Shown: positions 34,492-42,376 of the stretch, one piece after another
How the letters are laid out: the number at the start of each line of letters is the position of its first letter
How positions within the stretch are numbered: position 1 is the first letter of the stretch
Source of the DNA: WRAI01 sp031549605
GTDB lineage: Bacteria > Bacillota > Clostridia > Oscillospirales > UBA929
Assembly (NCBI GenBank): GCA_031549605.1
Contig: JAVBPM010000031.1
Location: forward strand, 1 to 64,000
Length of the DNA: 64,000 nucleotides
Direction: 5' to 3'
Program-made: the position numbers and the translations under genes
The notes under the pieces: model-generated
Databases searched by the model: none
What the model was told of the DNA's origin: nothing
Seen by the model: only the letters and a program-made list of their open reading frames with translations

Positions 34492-34584
34492 CCCCGCACC
34501 GACCCGCTCGGTAAAAACTATGCGGCCGGTAGTTTATCCTATGCCCAACAACATTACATCTATATTTCAAAGCCGCAAATACCG

Positions 34585-34613
34585 TTGACACTAGGACTTT
34601 ATCTTGTTACAGT
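34585..34613 (+). promoter_or_regulatory. Sigma-A promoter of the coiled-coil membrane protein gene
   Basis: TTGACA (34585-34590), 17 bp, TACAGT (34608-34613); AAGGAGG follows near 34632. Confidence 0.7.
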
Positions 34614-34648
34614 AAATTATCTTACTATGCAAAGGAGGCGAAAAGGCA

Positions 34649-35593
34649 ATGGCAAAGCTGGCTAAACTGCAGCGCTTCGCTGTACCCATCCATGCCCCGT
34701 TATTTGTACTGGCCGTTGTCTTGTCGCTGCTGTTCAACCCCAAGCCGGTGCCCTACGACGGTCCCATCGGCTTTTTTACCGCCTATGTTGTGCTGGTTGC
34801 CGCGCTGTTTGGCACCGGCCACGGCTTTATCGGCGCCGTACTCGCCACCTTTCTCAGCTTTATGAGCCGCATGAGCGAATCAGTCAAGTGGTATCAGGTC
34901 TTTGAGGACGGCACCTTTTTGGCCCATTTCGCCATCATTATGGGCTTGTCGCTAACCGTCGGCATCTTGCACGACGCACTGATGTATACCTATCGCAGCG
35001 CCGCCGAAAAAGCCGAGCGGGACGCCGAAGCGGCGTCCGACACCGCCACGAGCGAAAAACAAGAGCAGCTCGAGGAGCTGATGGCCGAAAACGAGCGCCT
35101 ACGCACCGAGCTGCTGGCCTCGGAAAAACGCCGCGGCCGCGTCACGCCGCAACTGGTGCATGATTTGCCGGCACCCGAGCCAACTGTCGAGCCGGTCTAC
35201 GTCGAGCCGACGCCGGAGCCGCAAATGATTCAGCACATCGTCACGCAGGCCGTGCCCGAAGTCGCGCTACAGCAGCCCCTGCCCCAACCGGTCGCCGAGC
35301 CGGTCTACCAGCCGGTCGAGCCGCCCATCGCCGCTGAGCCGGCGCCCGTGCAGCAACTGCCGCTGTACGACATCATGCCGGTCGCCGAACCAACCGAGCA
35401 GCCGCCGCGCCCGACTCAGCTGACCAAGGTCTACTGGTTCTCCGGCACACCGCAGGCCGAGTCCGCCGGCGACAACCTCATTCCCTTCAAGGTCACACAG
35501 CCCGCGGCCAACGACGACAGCTACCAGCGCGTTGCGCCCACGCCCAAGAAAACATTTACATTTTTACAAAACACTATGCGCCCCAACGGATGA
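34649..35593 (+). CDS. Membrane protein with coiled coil and Pro/Glu-rich tail, unknown
   Basis: I do not recognise this 314-residue protein. Three hydrophobic segments (about residues 15-30, 42-70 and 90-110) lead into a charged helix (about 115-165) that looks like a coiled coil. A tail rich in Pro, Glu, Val and Gln (about 165-270) follows, and the end is basic. The layout suggests an inner-membrane protein with a long cytoplasmic tail. AAGGAGG lies about 10 bases before the ATG. Monocistronic, with a terminator overlapping its stop codon. Confidence 0.6.
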   Translation: MAKLAKLQRFAVPIHAPLFVLAVVLSLLFNPKPVPYDGPIGFFTAYVVLVAALFGTGHGFIGAVLATFLSFMSRMSESVKWYQVFEDGTFLAHFAIIMGLSLTVGILHDALMYTYRSAAEKAERDAEAASDTATSEKQEQLEELMAENERLRTELLASEKRRGRVTPQLVHDLPAPEPTVEPVYVEPTPEPQMIQHIVTQAVPEVALQQPLPQPVAEPVYQPVEPPIAAEPAPVQQLPLYDIMPVAEPTEQPPRPTQLTKVYWFSGTPQAESAGDNLIPFKVTQPAANDDSYQRVAPTPKKTFTFLQNTMRPNG

Positions 35594-35613
35594 CTTGCGT
35601 CATCCGTTTTTTT
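35585..35613 (+). terminator. Terminator overlapping the stop codon
   Basis: A 10-bp stem (AACGGATGAC and complement) with a 4-base loop is followed by a run of T. The TGA stop is inside the 5' arm. Confidence 0.85.
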
Positions 35614-35673
35614 CCGCGCATGACACCGCGCTGACACGCCACACTAACGGCAAACGTCATCTCGGAGGCAGTC

Positions 35674-36624
35674 ATGAAAAAATTTACGGCCCTGACACTG
35701 GCCATTATCCTGCTGCTGGCGCTGACCGCGCCGCCAGCCGCCGCGCTTATCAAATGGGTCGATTTCGACGTGCCCTACCAAGCGCTGGAAGCCGCCATGA
35801 AACTCGACATCGAAAGCAAAGACAAGGCGGTGCACCTGCCGTGGGTCGATTTAATCAGCCTGCTTGCCTGCCAGTACGGCGGCAATTTCAAGCGCTATCG
35901 GCAGGCCGATCTCAACGCCTGGGCCGACAAGCTGACCGACGGCCGTCCGCTGGCTGAACTGAGCAAGCCCTACAAGCATTTCAGCTACTTTCAAGAAGCC
36001 TACGGCGCCGTGCTCGGCGGCCTGCTGGGCGACTACCGCATAAAGGACGACAGCGGCCAGTGGCAGACACGGTACGGCCTACGCGCCTATTCGCCCTTAG
36101 CCGCTACGTTTCCCTACAGCCACTGCGACGACTTCGGCGCGGGACGCAGCTACGGCTTCAAGCGCAAGCACCTTGGCCACGACATGATGTGTGCTACCGG
36201 CACGCCGGTCATCTGCGTCGAGTCCGGCCGCGTCGAGGTGATGGGCTGGAACAAGTACGGAGGCTGGCGCGTCGGCATCCGCAGCCTGGACGGCCGGCGC
36301 TATTACTACTATGCCCACCTGCGCAAGGATCGACCCTTTCACGCCAATCTGATGCAGGACGCGCTGGTCTATGCCGGCGACGTCATCGGCTATGTCGGCC
36401 GCACCGGTTACTCCGACAACGAAAACGTCAACAACATTAAAACCAGCCATCTCCATTTTGGCCTGCAACTGGTATTTGACGAGAGCCAGAAGGAGTGCAA
36501 CAGCGAGATTTGGGTCGACGTCTACCCACTTGTGAGGCTGCTCAATCGCCACAGAGCGCACGTCCTCCGCGTGGCCGAAAACAAGGAATTCTACACACAA
36601 AATAGAATTGACCCGGTTCTGTAG
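35674..36624 (+). CDS. Secreted M23-family (LytM-like) peptidase
   Basis: The 316-residue protein has a signal peptide (about residues 1-26, ending PPAAA). An unknown helical region (about 30-140) precedes the M23 fold. Zinc-ligand motifs are KHLGHDMM (HxxxD, near residue 168) and SHLHFGLQ (HxH, near 258), joined by ATGTPVICVESGRVEVMG and YAHLRKD. Such enzymes cut peptidoglycan cross-bridges, or act as activators if degenerate; here the metal residues look intact. The family is linked to cell division and spore engulfment. The spacing to the upstream terminator suggests its own promoter, but none is convincing. Confidence 0.83.
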   Translation: MKKFTALTLAIILLLALTAPPAAALIKWVDFDVPYQALEAAMKLDIESKDKAVHLPWVDLISLLACQYGGNFKRYRQADLNAWADKLTDGRPLAELSKPYKHFSYFQEAYGAVLGGLLGDYRIKDDSGQWQTRYGLRAYSPLAATFPYSHCDDFGAGRSYGFKRKHLGHDMMCATGTPVICVESGRVEVMGWNKYGGWRVGIRSLDGRRYYYYAHLRKDRPFHANLMQDALVYAGDVIGYVGRTGYSDNENVNNIKTSHLHFGLQLVFDESQKECNSEIWVDVYPLVRLLNRHRAHVLRVAENKEFYTQNRIDPVL

Positions 36625-36639
36625 AAAACCGGGTCAATT
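36606..36639. terminator. Bidirectional terminator over the peptidase stop codon
   Basis: A 13-bp stem (AATTGACCCGGTT and complement) has the TAG stop in its 8-base loop, with T-rich ends on both strands. Confidence 0.8.
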
Positions 36640-36642
36640 TTT

Positions 36643-37056
36643 TCACTTTTCAGTGTTTAGGATGATATTATCGGTTCCGTTTCGTTCAAATTCGGCGATA
36701 TACGTCATAATACGGGCGTTGAGCTCCTCCTCGTCGCCCTCGTCAAGAGCCGCCAGCTGCATATCACGACGCGCCAGCTCCTCGGCCAGTATCTCGAAAA
36801 AGACGACATTTTCATAATCGAGCACAACCTCGTGAATCCCGCCCTCAACAAAGGAGCGCGACGGCACCAGCTCGCCCTGTAAAATCTCCGACAGGCTGGC
36901 CATACCGCGACCCGCCGCTTGCGCAAAGACTGACGATTCAACCTCGTCAAACTCGACAATACGGTCATCGCCGCGCGTTGAGTTAACCACCCAGTTGCCG
37001 ATATACACCAAATCCAACAAACGCCGAAACTGCTTATCCGTCAGCTTCAACTCCAT
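36643..37056 (-). CDS. Conserved-looking acidic protein of unknown function
   Basis: The 137-residue soluble protein is acidic and mostly helical. It begins LKLTDKQFRRLLDLVYIGNWVVNSTR and has a central LDYENVVFFEILAEELARRD. No catalytic motif is visible and I do not recognise a family. AAGGTG precedes the ATG. It follows the membrane protein gene upstream by 34 bases and is probably co-transcribed with it. Confidence 0.6.
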   Translation of the reverse strand: MELKLTDKQFRRLLDLVYIGNWVVNSTRGDDRIVEFDEVESSVFAQAAGRGMASLSEILQGELVPSRSFVEGGIHEVVLDYENVVFFEILAEELARRDMQLAALDEGDEEELNARIMTYIAEFERNGTDNIILNTEK

Positions 37057-37090
37057 GAAAACACCTTTCTTCTATGCCGGCTGCGACCAC

Positions 37091-37741
37091 TCACTGCCGG
37101 TTTGAATCGTGGTCTGCCATGCTGCGTAGCAGCGCAAGCATTTCATTATTGCAGCGGGCGTTGTTAACCGAGTTAACGTAAACGCGCGTAAAGGCGCGCC
37201 CAACGGCATTAAAGAACATGCCAATGACAAAGCAAACGACGCCCAGCACAAAGAGAAAGAGAATCATCTCCAGTGACAGCCCGTCTTCACGCGGCGTGCC
37301 CTTGGCCGCCAGCAGCACGTCGTTGGCCGTCTGCGCGTGCTGATAGAGATAGTACGACAGATAGAAAATGCAGACGGGGATGAGCACTGAAAAGAGCGTC
37401 ACGCCCGTTTTCAGCATGGGAATGCGCGACCGGCCGTGGTCGTTGCCCACCGGCTCCTGCGGCTCGGCAACCGGCTGCTGCAGTGGTACCGATGGCAACA
37501 CCGGCACAGGCGTCGACACAGCGGCCGGAGTGGTCGGCTGTACAGGGCGCCCAACCTCATTGGCCAGCTCCACCTTGGCCGCCGCGGGAATGGCCAGCCC
37601 GTCGCGCTCGCGCAAAATCTGCTCGACCATGCGCACACCTTCCTCGGTAAAACCGGCCGGCTTTTGCATTACTTGATTCAATTTCTCAGTCGGCAGCTTT
37701 TTCAACTTTTCGTACAATTCATTTCCGACAATATTCGCCAT
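37091..37741 (-). CDS. Two-TM membrane protein of unknown function
   Basis: This 216-residue protein has an N-terminal charged helical part (about 1-60), a Pro/Val/Thr-rich linker (about 65-105) and two hydrophobic helices (about 112-132 and 153-178). A soluble C-terminus includes NNARCNNEMLALLRSMADH. No domain is recognised. A good ribosome binding site (GGAGGG) precedes the ATG. The linker style is shared with the zinc-ribbon cluster and the 34649 protein. Confidence 0.6.
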   Translation of the reverse strand: MANIVGNELYEKLKKLPTEKLNQVMQKPAGFTEEGVRMVEQILRERDGLAIPAAAKVELANEVGRPVQPTTPAAVSTPVPVLPSVPLQQPVAEPQEPVGNDHGRSRIPMLKTGVTLFSVLIPVCIFYLSYYLYQHAQTANDVLLAAKGTPREDGLSLEMILFLFVLGVVCFVIGMFFNAVGRAFTRVYVNSVNNARCNNEMLALLRSMADHDSNRQ

Positions 37742-37794
37742 ACATAATCCCTCCGTATGCTATAAATAAATACACTTTATCAACCATACCATTT

Positions 37795-37823
37795 AGTATA
37801 CACCCAAACACATTGATAAGCAA
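37795..37823 (-). promoter_or_regulatory. Sigma-A promoter of the 37741-36643 gene pair
   Basis: On the minus strand TTGCTT (37823-37818), 17 bp, TATACT (37800-37795). Confidence 0.65.
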
Positions 37824-37842
37824 GTACAATCGCGTCTTTCGA

Positions 37843-37871
37843 TTGACAGTCTATCGCCGTCACGGTACAAT
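37843..37871 (+). promoter_or_regulatory. Sigma-A promoter of murI
   Basis: TTGACA (37843-37848), 17 bp, TACAAT (37866-37871). Confidence 0.8.
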
Positions 37872-37897
37872 AACAAAAAAAGCAAGAGGGTGAACCC

Positions 37898-38698
37898 ATG
37901 GACAACCGCCCCATCGGCGTATTTGACTCCGGCCTCGGCGGGCTGACCGCCGTGCGCGCACTGCAACAGGCGGCGCCGCTTGAGCGCGTCGTTTACTTCG
38001 GCGACACCGGCCGCGTGCCCTACGGCGGCCGCTCGGCCGACACCATTACCACCTACACGCGTCAGGCGCTGACCTTTTTGCAGGCGCAGGACGTCAAATT
38101 CATCATCGTCGCCTGCGGCACCGCCAGTGCCGTGGCGCTGCCGCGTCTGACCGACCACCCCGGCGTGCCGCGGCTGGGCGTTGTTGAAGCCGCCGCCGGC
38201 CGCGCCGCCGCCGCCACACAAAACGGCCGTATCGGCATCATCGGAACCGCCGCCACCGTCAACAGCGGCGCCTACGTCACCGCGCTGCACGCGCGCAACG
38301 GTGCGCTGTCGGTCAGCAGTGTCGCCTGTCCGCTGCTTGTGCCACTGGTTGAAAACGGCCGGCTGCACCGCGGCGACATCGTGGTGGAAACCGTTGTGCG
38401 CGAGTATCTGGAGCCGCTCAAGGCACAGCATGTTGACACGCTGATTCTCGGCTGCACCCACTATCCGCTGCTGTCTCAACGCATCGCCGACGAAATGGGC
38501 GCGGACGTCACGCTTGTCGACTCGGGCCGTGAGGCGGCACTGTCAGCACTGGCGGCGCTCAAAACCGCCGAGCAGCTGGCCGACCACAAGCGGCCCGACC
38601 GCTATTACGTCAGCGACAGCGCACCCGGCTTTGCCGCACTGGCTTCGCTTTTTCTTCAAACCGACATCGGCGCGCAGGTACAGACAGTCGTGCTGTAA
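37898..38698 (+). CDS. murI: Glutamate racemase
   Basis: The 266-residue cofactor-free racemase makes D-glutamate for peptidoglycan. The two catalytic cysteines are in IVACGTASA and ILGCTHYPLL. IGVFDSGLGGLTAVRAL, VYFGDTGRVPYGGRS and GIIGTAATV match the family. Length is usual. The ATG follows a GAGGGTG site. It is monocistronic. Confidence 0.95.
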   Translation: MDNRPIGVFDSGLGGLTAVRALQQAAPLERVVYFGDTGRVPYGGRSADTITTYTRQALTFLQAQDVKFIIVACGTASAVALPRLTDHPGVPRLGVVEAAAGRAAAATQNGRIGIIGTAATVNSGAYVTALHARNGALSVSSVACPLLVPLVENGRLHRGDIVVETVVREYLEPLKAQHVDTLILGCTHYPLLSQRIADEMGADVTLVDSGREAALSALAALKTAEQLADHKRPDRYYVSDSAPGFAALASLFLQTDIGAQVQTVVL

Positions 38699-38704
38699 GA
38701 AGCT

Positions 38705-38730
38705 AGCGCCACGGACTAGTCCGTGGCGCT
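38705..38730. terminator. Hairpin between murI and mtaB
   Basis: An 11-bp perfect GC-rich stem (AGCGCCACGGA and complement) with a CTAG loop lies between convergent genes and contains the mtaB stop. T-tracts are poor, so termination may be weak. Confidence 0.6.
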
Positions 38731-39978
38731 GATAATATTACCCGTCAGTACAGCGCCATCGTGCCCTTCAATGAGCACCGGCAGGCACTGCCCGCGCCGG
38801 TCAACGCCGTTGTCGTCGACGCAGACCAAACTGTAATTGTCGGCATGGCCCTGCCAGCAGCCGGCCTTGCGTTCTTCAAAAATCACCTGCTGTACGCTAC
38901 CCACACAACCGGCGGCATAGCGGCTTGACGCCTCAGCTGCCGCGGCCGCCGCTCGGGCGGCGCGCTCTTTTTTCACCGCGCGCGTTAACTGACCCGCCAT
39001 CTCGGCCGCCTTGGTGCCGGCGCGGCGCGAATAGGGAAAGATATGCGCGTCAGCAAAGCTGCAGCGGCTAAAAAAGTCCAGCGAAGACGCCCATTCAGCG
39101 TCATCCTCACCGGGAAACCCGACCATAAAATCAGTCGTCACCGCAGCGTCGGGAAAGCTGGCGCGCAGCCGCGCCAGCGCCTGTTGGTATTGCTGCGTGT
39201 TATAGCGCCGCGCCATGCGGGCCAGCGTCGCGTCGCAGCCGCTCTGCAACGGCAAATGAAAATGATGGCACACATTGGGCAACGCCGCCATGGCCGCCAC
39301 CCAGTCGTCGGTCACCACACGCGGCTCCAGCGAACCCAGCCGAAATCGAATGTCGGGCCGCACACGGCACAACGCCGTCAGCAACCCTTTCAGCGGCGGT
39401 CGACCCGGCAAGTCAGCACCCCACGAGGATATTTCAATGCCCGTCACCACCACTTCACGCACACCGGTCAGCGCCTCGACCTGCGCCAGCACGTCGGCCA
39501 GCGGCAGCGACCGCGCCGGACCGCGCGCCGTCGGGATAATGCAATAGCTGCAATGAAAGCTGCACCCGTCCTGCACCTTCAAAAATGCGCGCGTACGGCC
39601 GGCCGCCGACGTCGCGGCAACGCCGGTACAGTCAACCGCCTTGCCCACGGCCAGCTCCAATCTGTCGGGCATCTGCTCTTTATTGTCTGTGCCCAGCACC
39701 ACATCAACGCCCAGCGCCGTCACGGCATTGGCGTCAACCTGCGAAAGGCAGCCCATGACCGCCAGCGTCGCGCCGGGCCGCAGCCGCCGCAACCGCCGAA
39801 TGGCCTGACGGCACTTGGCGTCGCTTATGGCCGTGACCGTGCAGGTGTTGAGCACATAGGCGTCGGCCGGCATGTCCCAGTCGACCTGCCGGTGGCCGCG
39901 CACCGTCAAAACTGTGGCCAACGTCGCCATTTCGGCCTGATTGGCCTTGCAGCCGATAGAATGAAGGGCAAAAAGCAT
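38716..39978 (-). CDS. mtaB: tRNA t6A37 methylthiotransferase MtaB
   Basis: The 420-residue radical SAM enzyme adds a methylthio group to t6A37 of tRNAs reading ANN codons. The UPF0004 domain has SIGCKANQAEM, VLNTCTVT and VMGCLSQ, giving three cluster cysteines. The radical SAM motif reads CSFHCSYC, followed by HFHLPLQSGCDATLARMARRY and DFMVGFPGE. A TRAM-like tail ends the protein. The VLNTCTVT form and the short N-terminus fit MtaB rather than MiaB or RimO. ATG at 39978 has GGAG 7 bases upstream. Confidence 0.92.
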   Translation of the reverse strand: MLFALHSIGCKANQAEMATLATVLTVRGHRQVDWDMPADAYVLNTCTVTAISDAKCRQAIRRLRRLRPGATLAVMGCLSQVDANAVTALGVDVVLGTDNKEQMPDRLELAVGKAVDCTGVAATSAAGRTRAFLKVQDGCSFHCSYCIIPTARGPARSLPLADVLAQVEALTGVREVVVTGIEISSWGADLPGRPPLKGLLTALCRVRPDIRFRLGSLEPRVVTDDWVAAMAALPNVCHHFHLPLQSGCDATLARMARRYNTQQYQQALARLRASFPDAAVTTDFMVGFPGEDDAEWASSLDFFSRCSFADAHIFPYSRRAGTKAAEMAGQLTRAVKKERAARAAAAAAEASSRYAAGCVGSVQQVIFEERKAGCWQGHADNYSLVCVDDNGVDRRGQCLPVLIEGHDGAVLTGNIISATD

Positions 39979-40021
39979 ATTTTTTTCTCCTGAAAGTAGC
40001 AATATTTATCCATTTCGCCGC

Positions 40022-40050
40022 TTGCCTGCCGCGGCAAAACAGCGTATACT
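40022..40050 (+). promoter_or_regulatory. Sigma-A promoter of the HPr-like gene
   Basis: TTGCCT (40022-40027), 17 bp, TATACT (40045-40050). Confidence 0.65.
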
Positions 40051-40114
40051 GATAACGTCTACAAATTGTAACGGAAAAAGAGCGCTCTGACAAGAGCAAG
40101 AAAGGAGATTTACT

Positions 40115-40351
40115 ATGAAAGAATTCAACGTGCTGCTCACCTCCATCAACGATGTCAAGCAGTTTGTCAACGCCGCCTGCAGCCAGTCGTGCGACATCGA
40201 CATCGTCAGCGGCCGCTACGTCATCGACGCCAAGAGCATTATGGGTATTTTCAGCGTCGATTTGGCCAAACCCATTAAGGTCGAGGTTCGCGGCTCCGAC
40301 GAGGACGCCAACAGCTTCTACGAAATGGTGAAGCAGTTCCAGCAGGCCTAA
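40115..40351 (+). CDS. HPr-like protein lacking the phosphorylatable histidine
   Basis: The 78-residue protein has the HPr fold signature around the regulatory serine: AKSIMGIFSVDL with Ser41 at the place of HPr Ser46. There is no histidine anywhere in the protein, so it cannot act as a PTS phosphocarrier. The layout (Ser kept, His lost) is like Bacillus Crh, a partner of CcpA after phosphorylation by HPr kinase. GAAAGGAG precedes the ATG. Monocistronic, with promoter and terminator. Whether this Ser is phosphorylated is an inference. Confidence 0.82.
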   Translation: MKEFNVLLTSINDVKQFVNAACSQSCDIDIVSGRYVIDAKSIMGIFSVDLAKPIKVEVRGSDEDANSFYEMVKQFQQA

Positions 40352-40364
40352 AGCCAGCAACATC

Positions 40365-40390
40365 AAAAGCCGCCGAAAGGCGGCTTTTTT
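40365..40390 (+). terminator. Terminator of the HPr-like gene
   Basis: A 10-bp stem (AAAAGCCGCC/GGCGGCTTTT) with a GAAA loop and further T. Confidence 0.9.
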
Positions 40391-40502
40391 CTGCCAAAAA
40401 AGGCATGAACAGCCCAAAATGGAGCGCTATTCCTCGTATCGTTTGTCGGATTTTGCTTAATCTAAGGCCGACAATCTGATTATTTGCAAGGAGTGACCGT
40501 TT

Positions 40503-41636
40503 ATGAAAAAGGGGCTGTTAACCCTTCTGACCATATTGTGCCTGTTTGCCGTAGCCGCGTCGGCGGCGCCGGCACCGCCGACCATCGAAGCGCCGTCGGT
40601 TTGCCTGATTGAAAAAGAAACCGGCACCATTCTCTTTGAAAAAAACGCGCACGAAAAGCTGGCGCCCGCCAGCGTTACCAAGGTCATGACCATGCTGCTG
40701 GTCATGGAGGCCATCGACAGCGGCCGCATTGCCAAGACCGACATGGTCACCATCAGCGCCAGCGCCCAGAGCATGGGCGGCAGCCAGGTTTTTTTGGCCG
40801 AGGGCGAGCAGTACAGCGTCCACGACCTGCTCAAGGGCATGGTTATCGCTTCAGGCAACGACGCGTCGGTGGCGCTGGCCGAGCATATCAGCGGCGCCGA
40901 GAGCACCTTTGTCGCCGCCATGAACGAGCGCGCCAAGCAACTGGGCATGAAGGACACCCATTTTGTCAACTGCTGCGGTCTTGACGCCGACGGCCATGTC
41001 ACCAGTGCCCACGACATTGCACTGATGAGTGCCGAGCTGCTCAACCGCCACCCCGACATCAAAAACTACACCACCATTTGGCAGGACACGCTGCGCGACG
41101 GCACCTTCGGACTGGACAACACCAACAAGCTGGTGCGCTTCTACCCCGGCGCCACCGGCCTGAAAACCGGCTCCACCGGCAAGGCCAAATGCTGTGTGGC
41201 CGGCAGCGCCGAGCGCGACGGCATTGAGTATATTGCCGTTGTCATGGCTGCGCCCACCTCCGACCTGCGCTTTGCCACCGCGCGCACGCTGCTCGACTTT
41301 GCTTTTGCCAACTACGCGCTGGTGCCGACCCAACCCAGCGAGGTGCTGACACCCATTCCCGTGTTGAAAGGATTGCAGGACAACGTGCAACCCATCATCA
41401 AGGGCGACAGCAAGGTGCTGGTGGAAAAAAGCCGGCTGTCCGACGTCAAGGTTGTTGTCGATCTCGTATCCGACGTGCAGGCGCCGGTCGAGCAGGGCCA
41501 AAAGTTGGGCAGCGTCACGGTTGTGCTGGGTGACAAGCCGCTGGCCGAGCACGATATCGTCGCCGCCGACGCTGTCAAGCAAAAGCGCTGGACACACTAC
41601 CTGTACGAACTGCTGCAAAAGGCAGCCATGGCATGA
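40503..41636 (+). CDS. dacF: D-alanyl-D-alanine carboxypeptidase (DacF/PBP5 type)
   Basis: This 377-residue low-molecular-weight penicillin-binding protein trims the terminal D-Ala from peptidoglycan stems. A signal peptide covers about residues 1-22. Serine acylase motifs are SVTK (near residue 57), SGN (near 118) and KTG (near 221). A PBP5-like beta domain follows and an amphipathic C-terminal helix may bind the membrane. Clostridial relatives are named DacF, a forespore enzyme; the sporulation role is inferred. No clear promoter was found in 40391-40502. It overlaps the VanW gene by 4 bases. Confidence 0.88.
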   Translation: MKKGLLTLLTILCLFAVAASAAPAPPTIEAPSVCLIEKETGTILFEKNAHEKLAPASVTKVMTMLLVMEAIDSGRIAKTDMVTISASAQSMGGSQVFLAEGEQYSVHDLLKGMVIASGNDASVALAEHISGAESTFVAAMNERAKQLGMKDTHFVNCCGLDADGHVTSAHDIALMSAELLNRHPDIKNYTTIWQDTLRDGTFGLDNTNKLVRFYPGATGLKTGSTGKAKCCVAGSAERDGIEYIAVVMAAPTSDLRFATARTLLDFAFANYALVPTQPSEVLTPIPVLKGLQDNVQPIIKGDSKVLVEKSRLSDVKVVVDLVSDVQAPVEQGQKLGSVTVVLGDKPLAEHDIVAADAVKQKRWTHYLYELLQKAAMA

Positions 41637-42283
41637 GCCCCCGCCGGGCAACGGCAGGACCGGTAACGCTGTTGACGCTCGTCCTGTCGTTGACCGCCTG
41701 CCAAGCGTCGCACGGCCCTATCTCCACACGCTCCCCCACCACAACGGCAATTATTACAAATTCAAGCTCGCAACCACCCATTTCAACGCCATCCGCCACA
41801 ACAAACACGCCGGCAAGCCCCACCAACACCCCGCCTGAACGTCACCGCTTTGCCACGCCCATTGTAGACGATCTCGCGGCGCGCACCACCAACCTAAAGT
41901 TGGCCTGCCAAGCGCTTGACGGCCGAGTCGTTGAGCCGGACGCGACGCTGTCCTTCAACGACACCGTCGGTGCGCGCACACCCGAGCGCGGCTACCGGCT
42001 GGCCAAGGTCTATATCGACGGCGAAAAGGTCGACGAATACGGCGGCGGCATCTGTCAGGTGGCCACAACGCTCTACAACGCGGCGCTGGCCGCCGGCTGG
42101 CAGGCTGTCGAGCACCACCCGCACGGCGGCGACAAACCCATTCCCTACGCACAAGACATTGAGGACGCCACCGTCTACTACGGCGAGCTGGACCTCAAGC
42201 TCAAAAACACCGGCGACCACCCCGTCACCCTGCACGCCGCCGTGCGCGACCAAGAGGTCGTCGTCGAGCTGGTACCACAATAA
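41633..42283 (+). CDS. VanW-family lipoprotein
   Basis: The 216-residue protein has a signal with lipobox LTAC (cysteine near 23), a Ser/Thr/Pro-rich spacer (about 25-70) and a VanW domain. Diagnostic sequences are LSFNDTVGARTPERGYRLAKVYIDG, the highly conserved YGGGICQVATTLYNAAL and DATVYYGELDLKLKNTG. VanW occurs in some vancomycin-resistance clusters, but the domain is common in Clostridia and its biochemical role is unknown. No van genes lie nearby. Coupled to dacF by an ATGA overlap. Confidence 0.88.
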   Translation: MSPRRATAGPVTLLTLVLSLTACQASHGPISTRSPTTTAIITNSSSQPPISTPSATTNTPASPTNTPPERHRFATPIVDDLAARTTNLKLACQALDGRVVEPDATLSFNDTVGARTPERGYRLAKVYIDGEKVDEYGGGICQVATTLYNAALAAGWQAVEHHPHGGDKPIPYAQDIEDATVYYGELDLKLKNTGDHPVTLHAAVRDQEVVVELVPQ

Positions 42284-42294
42284 CGCGCAAAAAA

Positions 42295-42328
42295 GCAGCA
42301 CCGTCCGCATGATTGCGAACGGTGCTGC
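42295..42328 (-). terminator. Terminator of spoIIE
   Basis: On the minus strand a 10-bp stem (GCAGCACCGT and complement) with a 14-base loop is followed by TTTTTT. It lies about 50 bases after the spoIIE stop. Confidence 0.8.
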
Positions 42329-42376
42329 ATCCATTACCATCTGTAATAATTTGTCGAATCGCTACAATGTGAAGCG

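Noticed and set aside
40440..40502. Sigma-F or Spo0A-like elements upstream of dacF (GCCGACAATC; TTTGTCGGA).
   Set aside because: No matching -35 lies at the required distance and the 0A-like box has a mismatch; nothing fits well enough to list.
41633..42283. VanW protein as part of a vancomycin resistance cluster.
   Set aside because: No vanHAX, vanRS or vanY genes are nearby; the domain is common in Clostridia, and ddl here looks like a normal D-Ala-D-Ala ligase.
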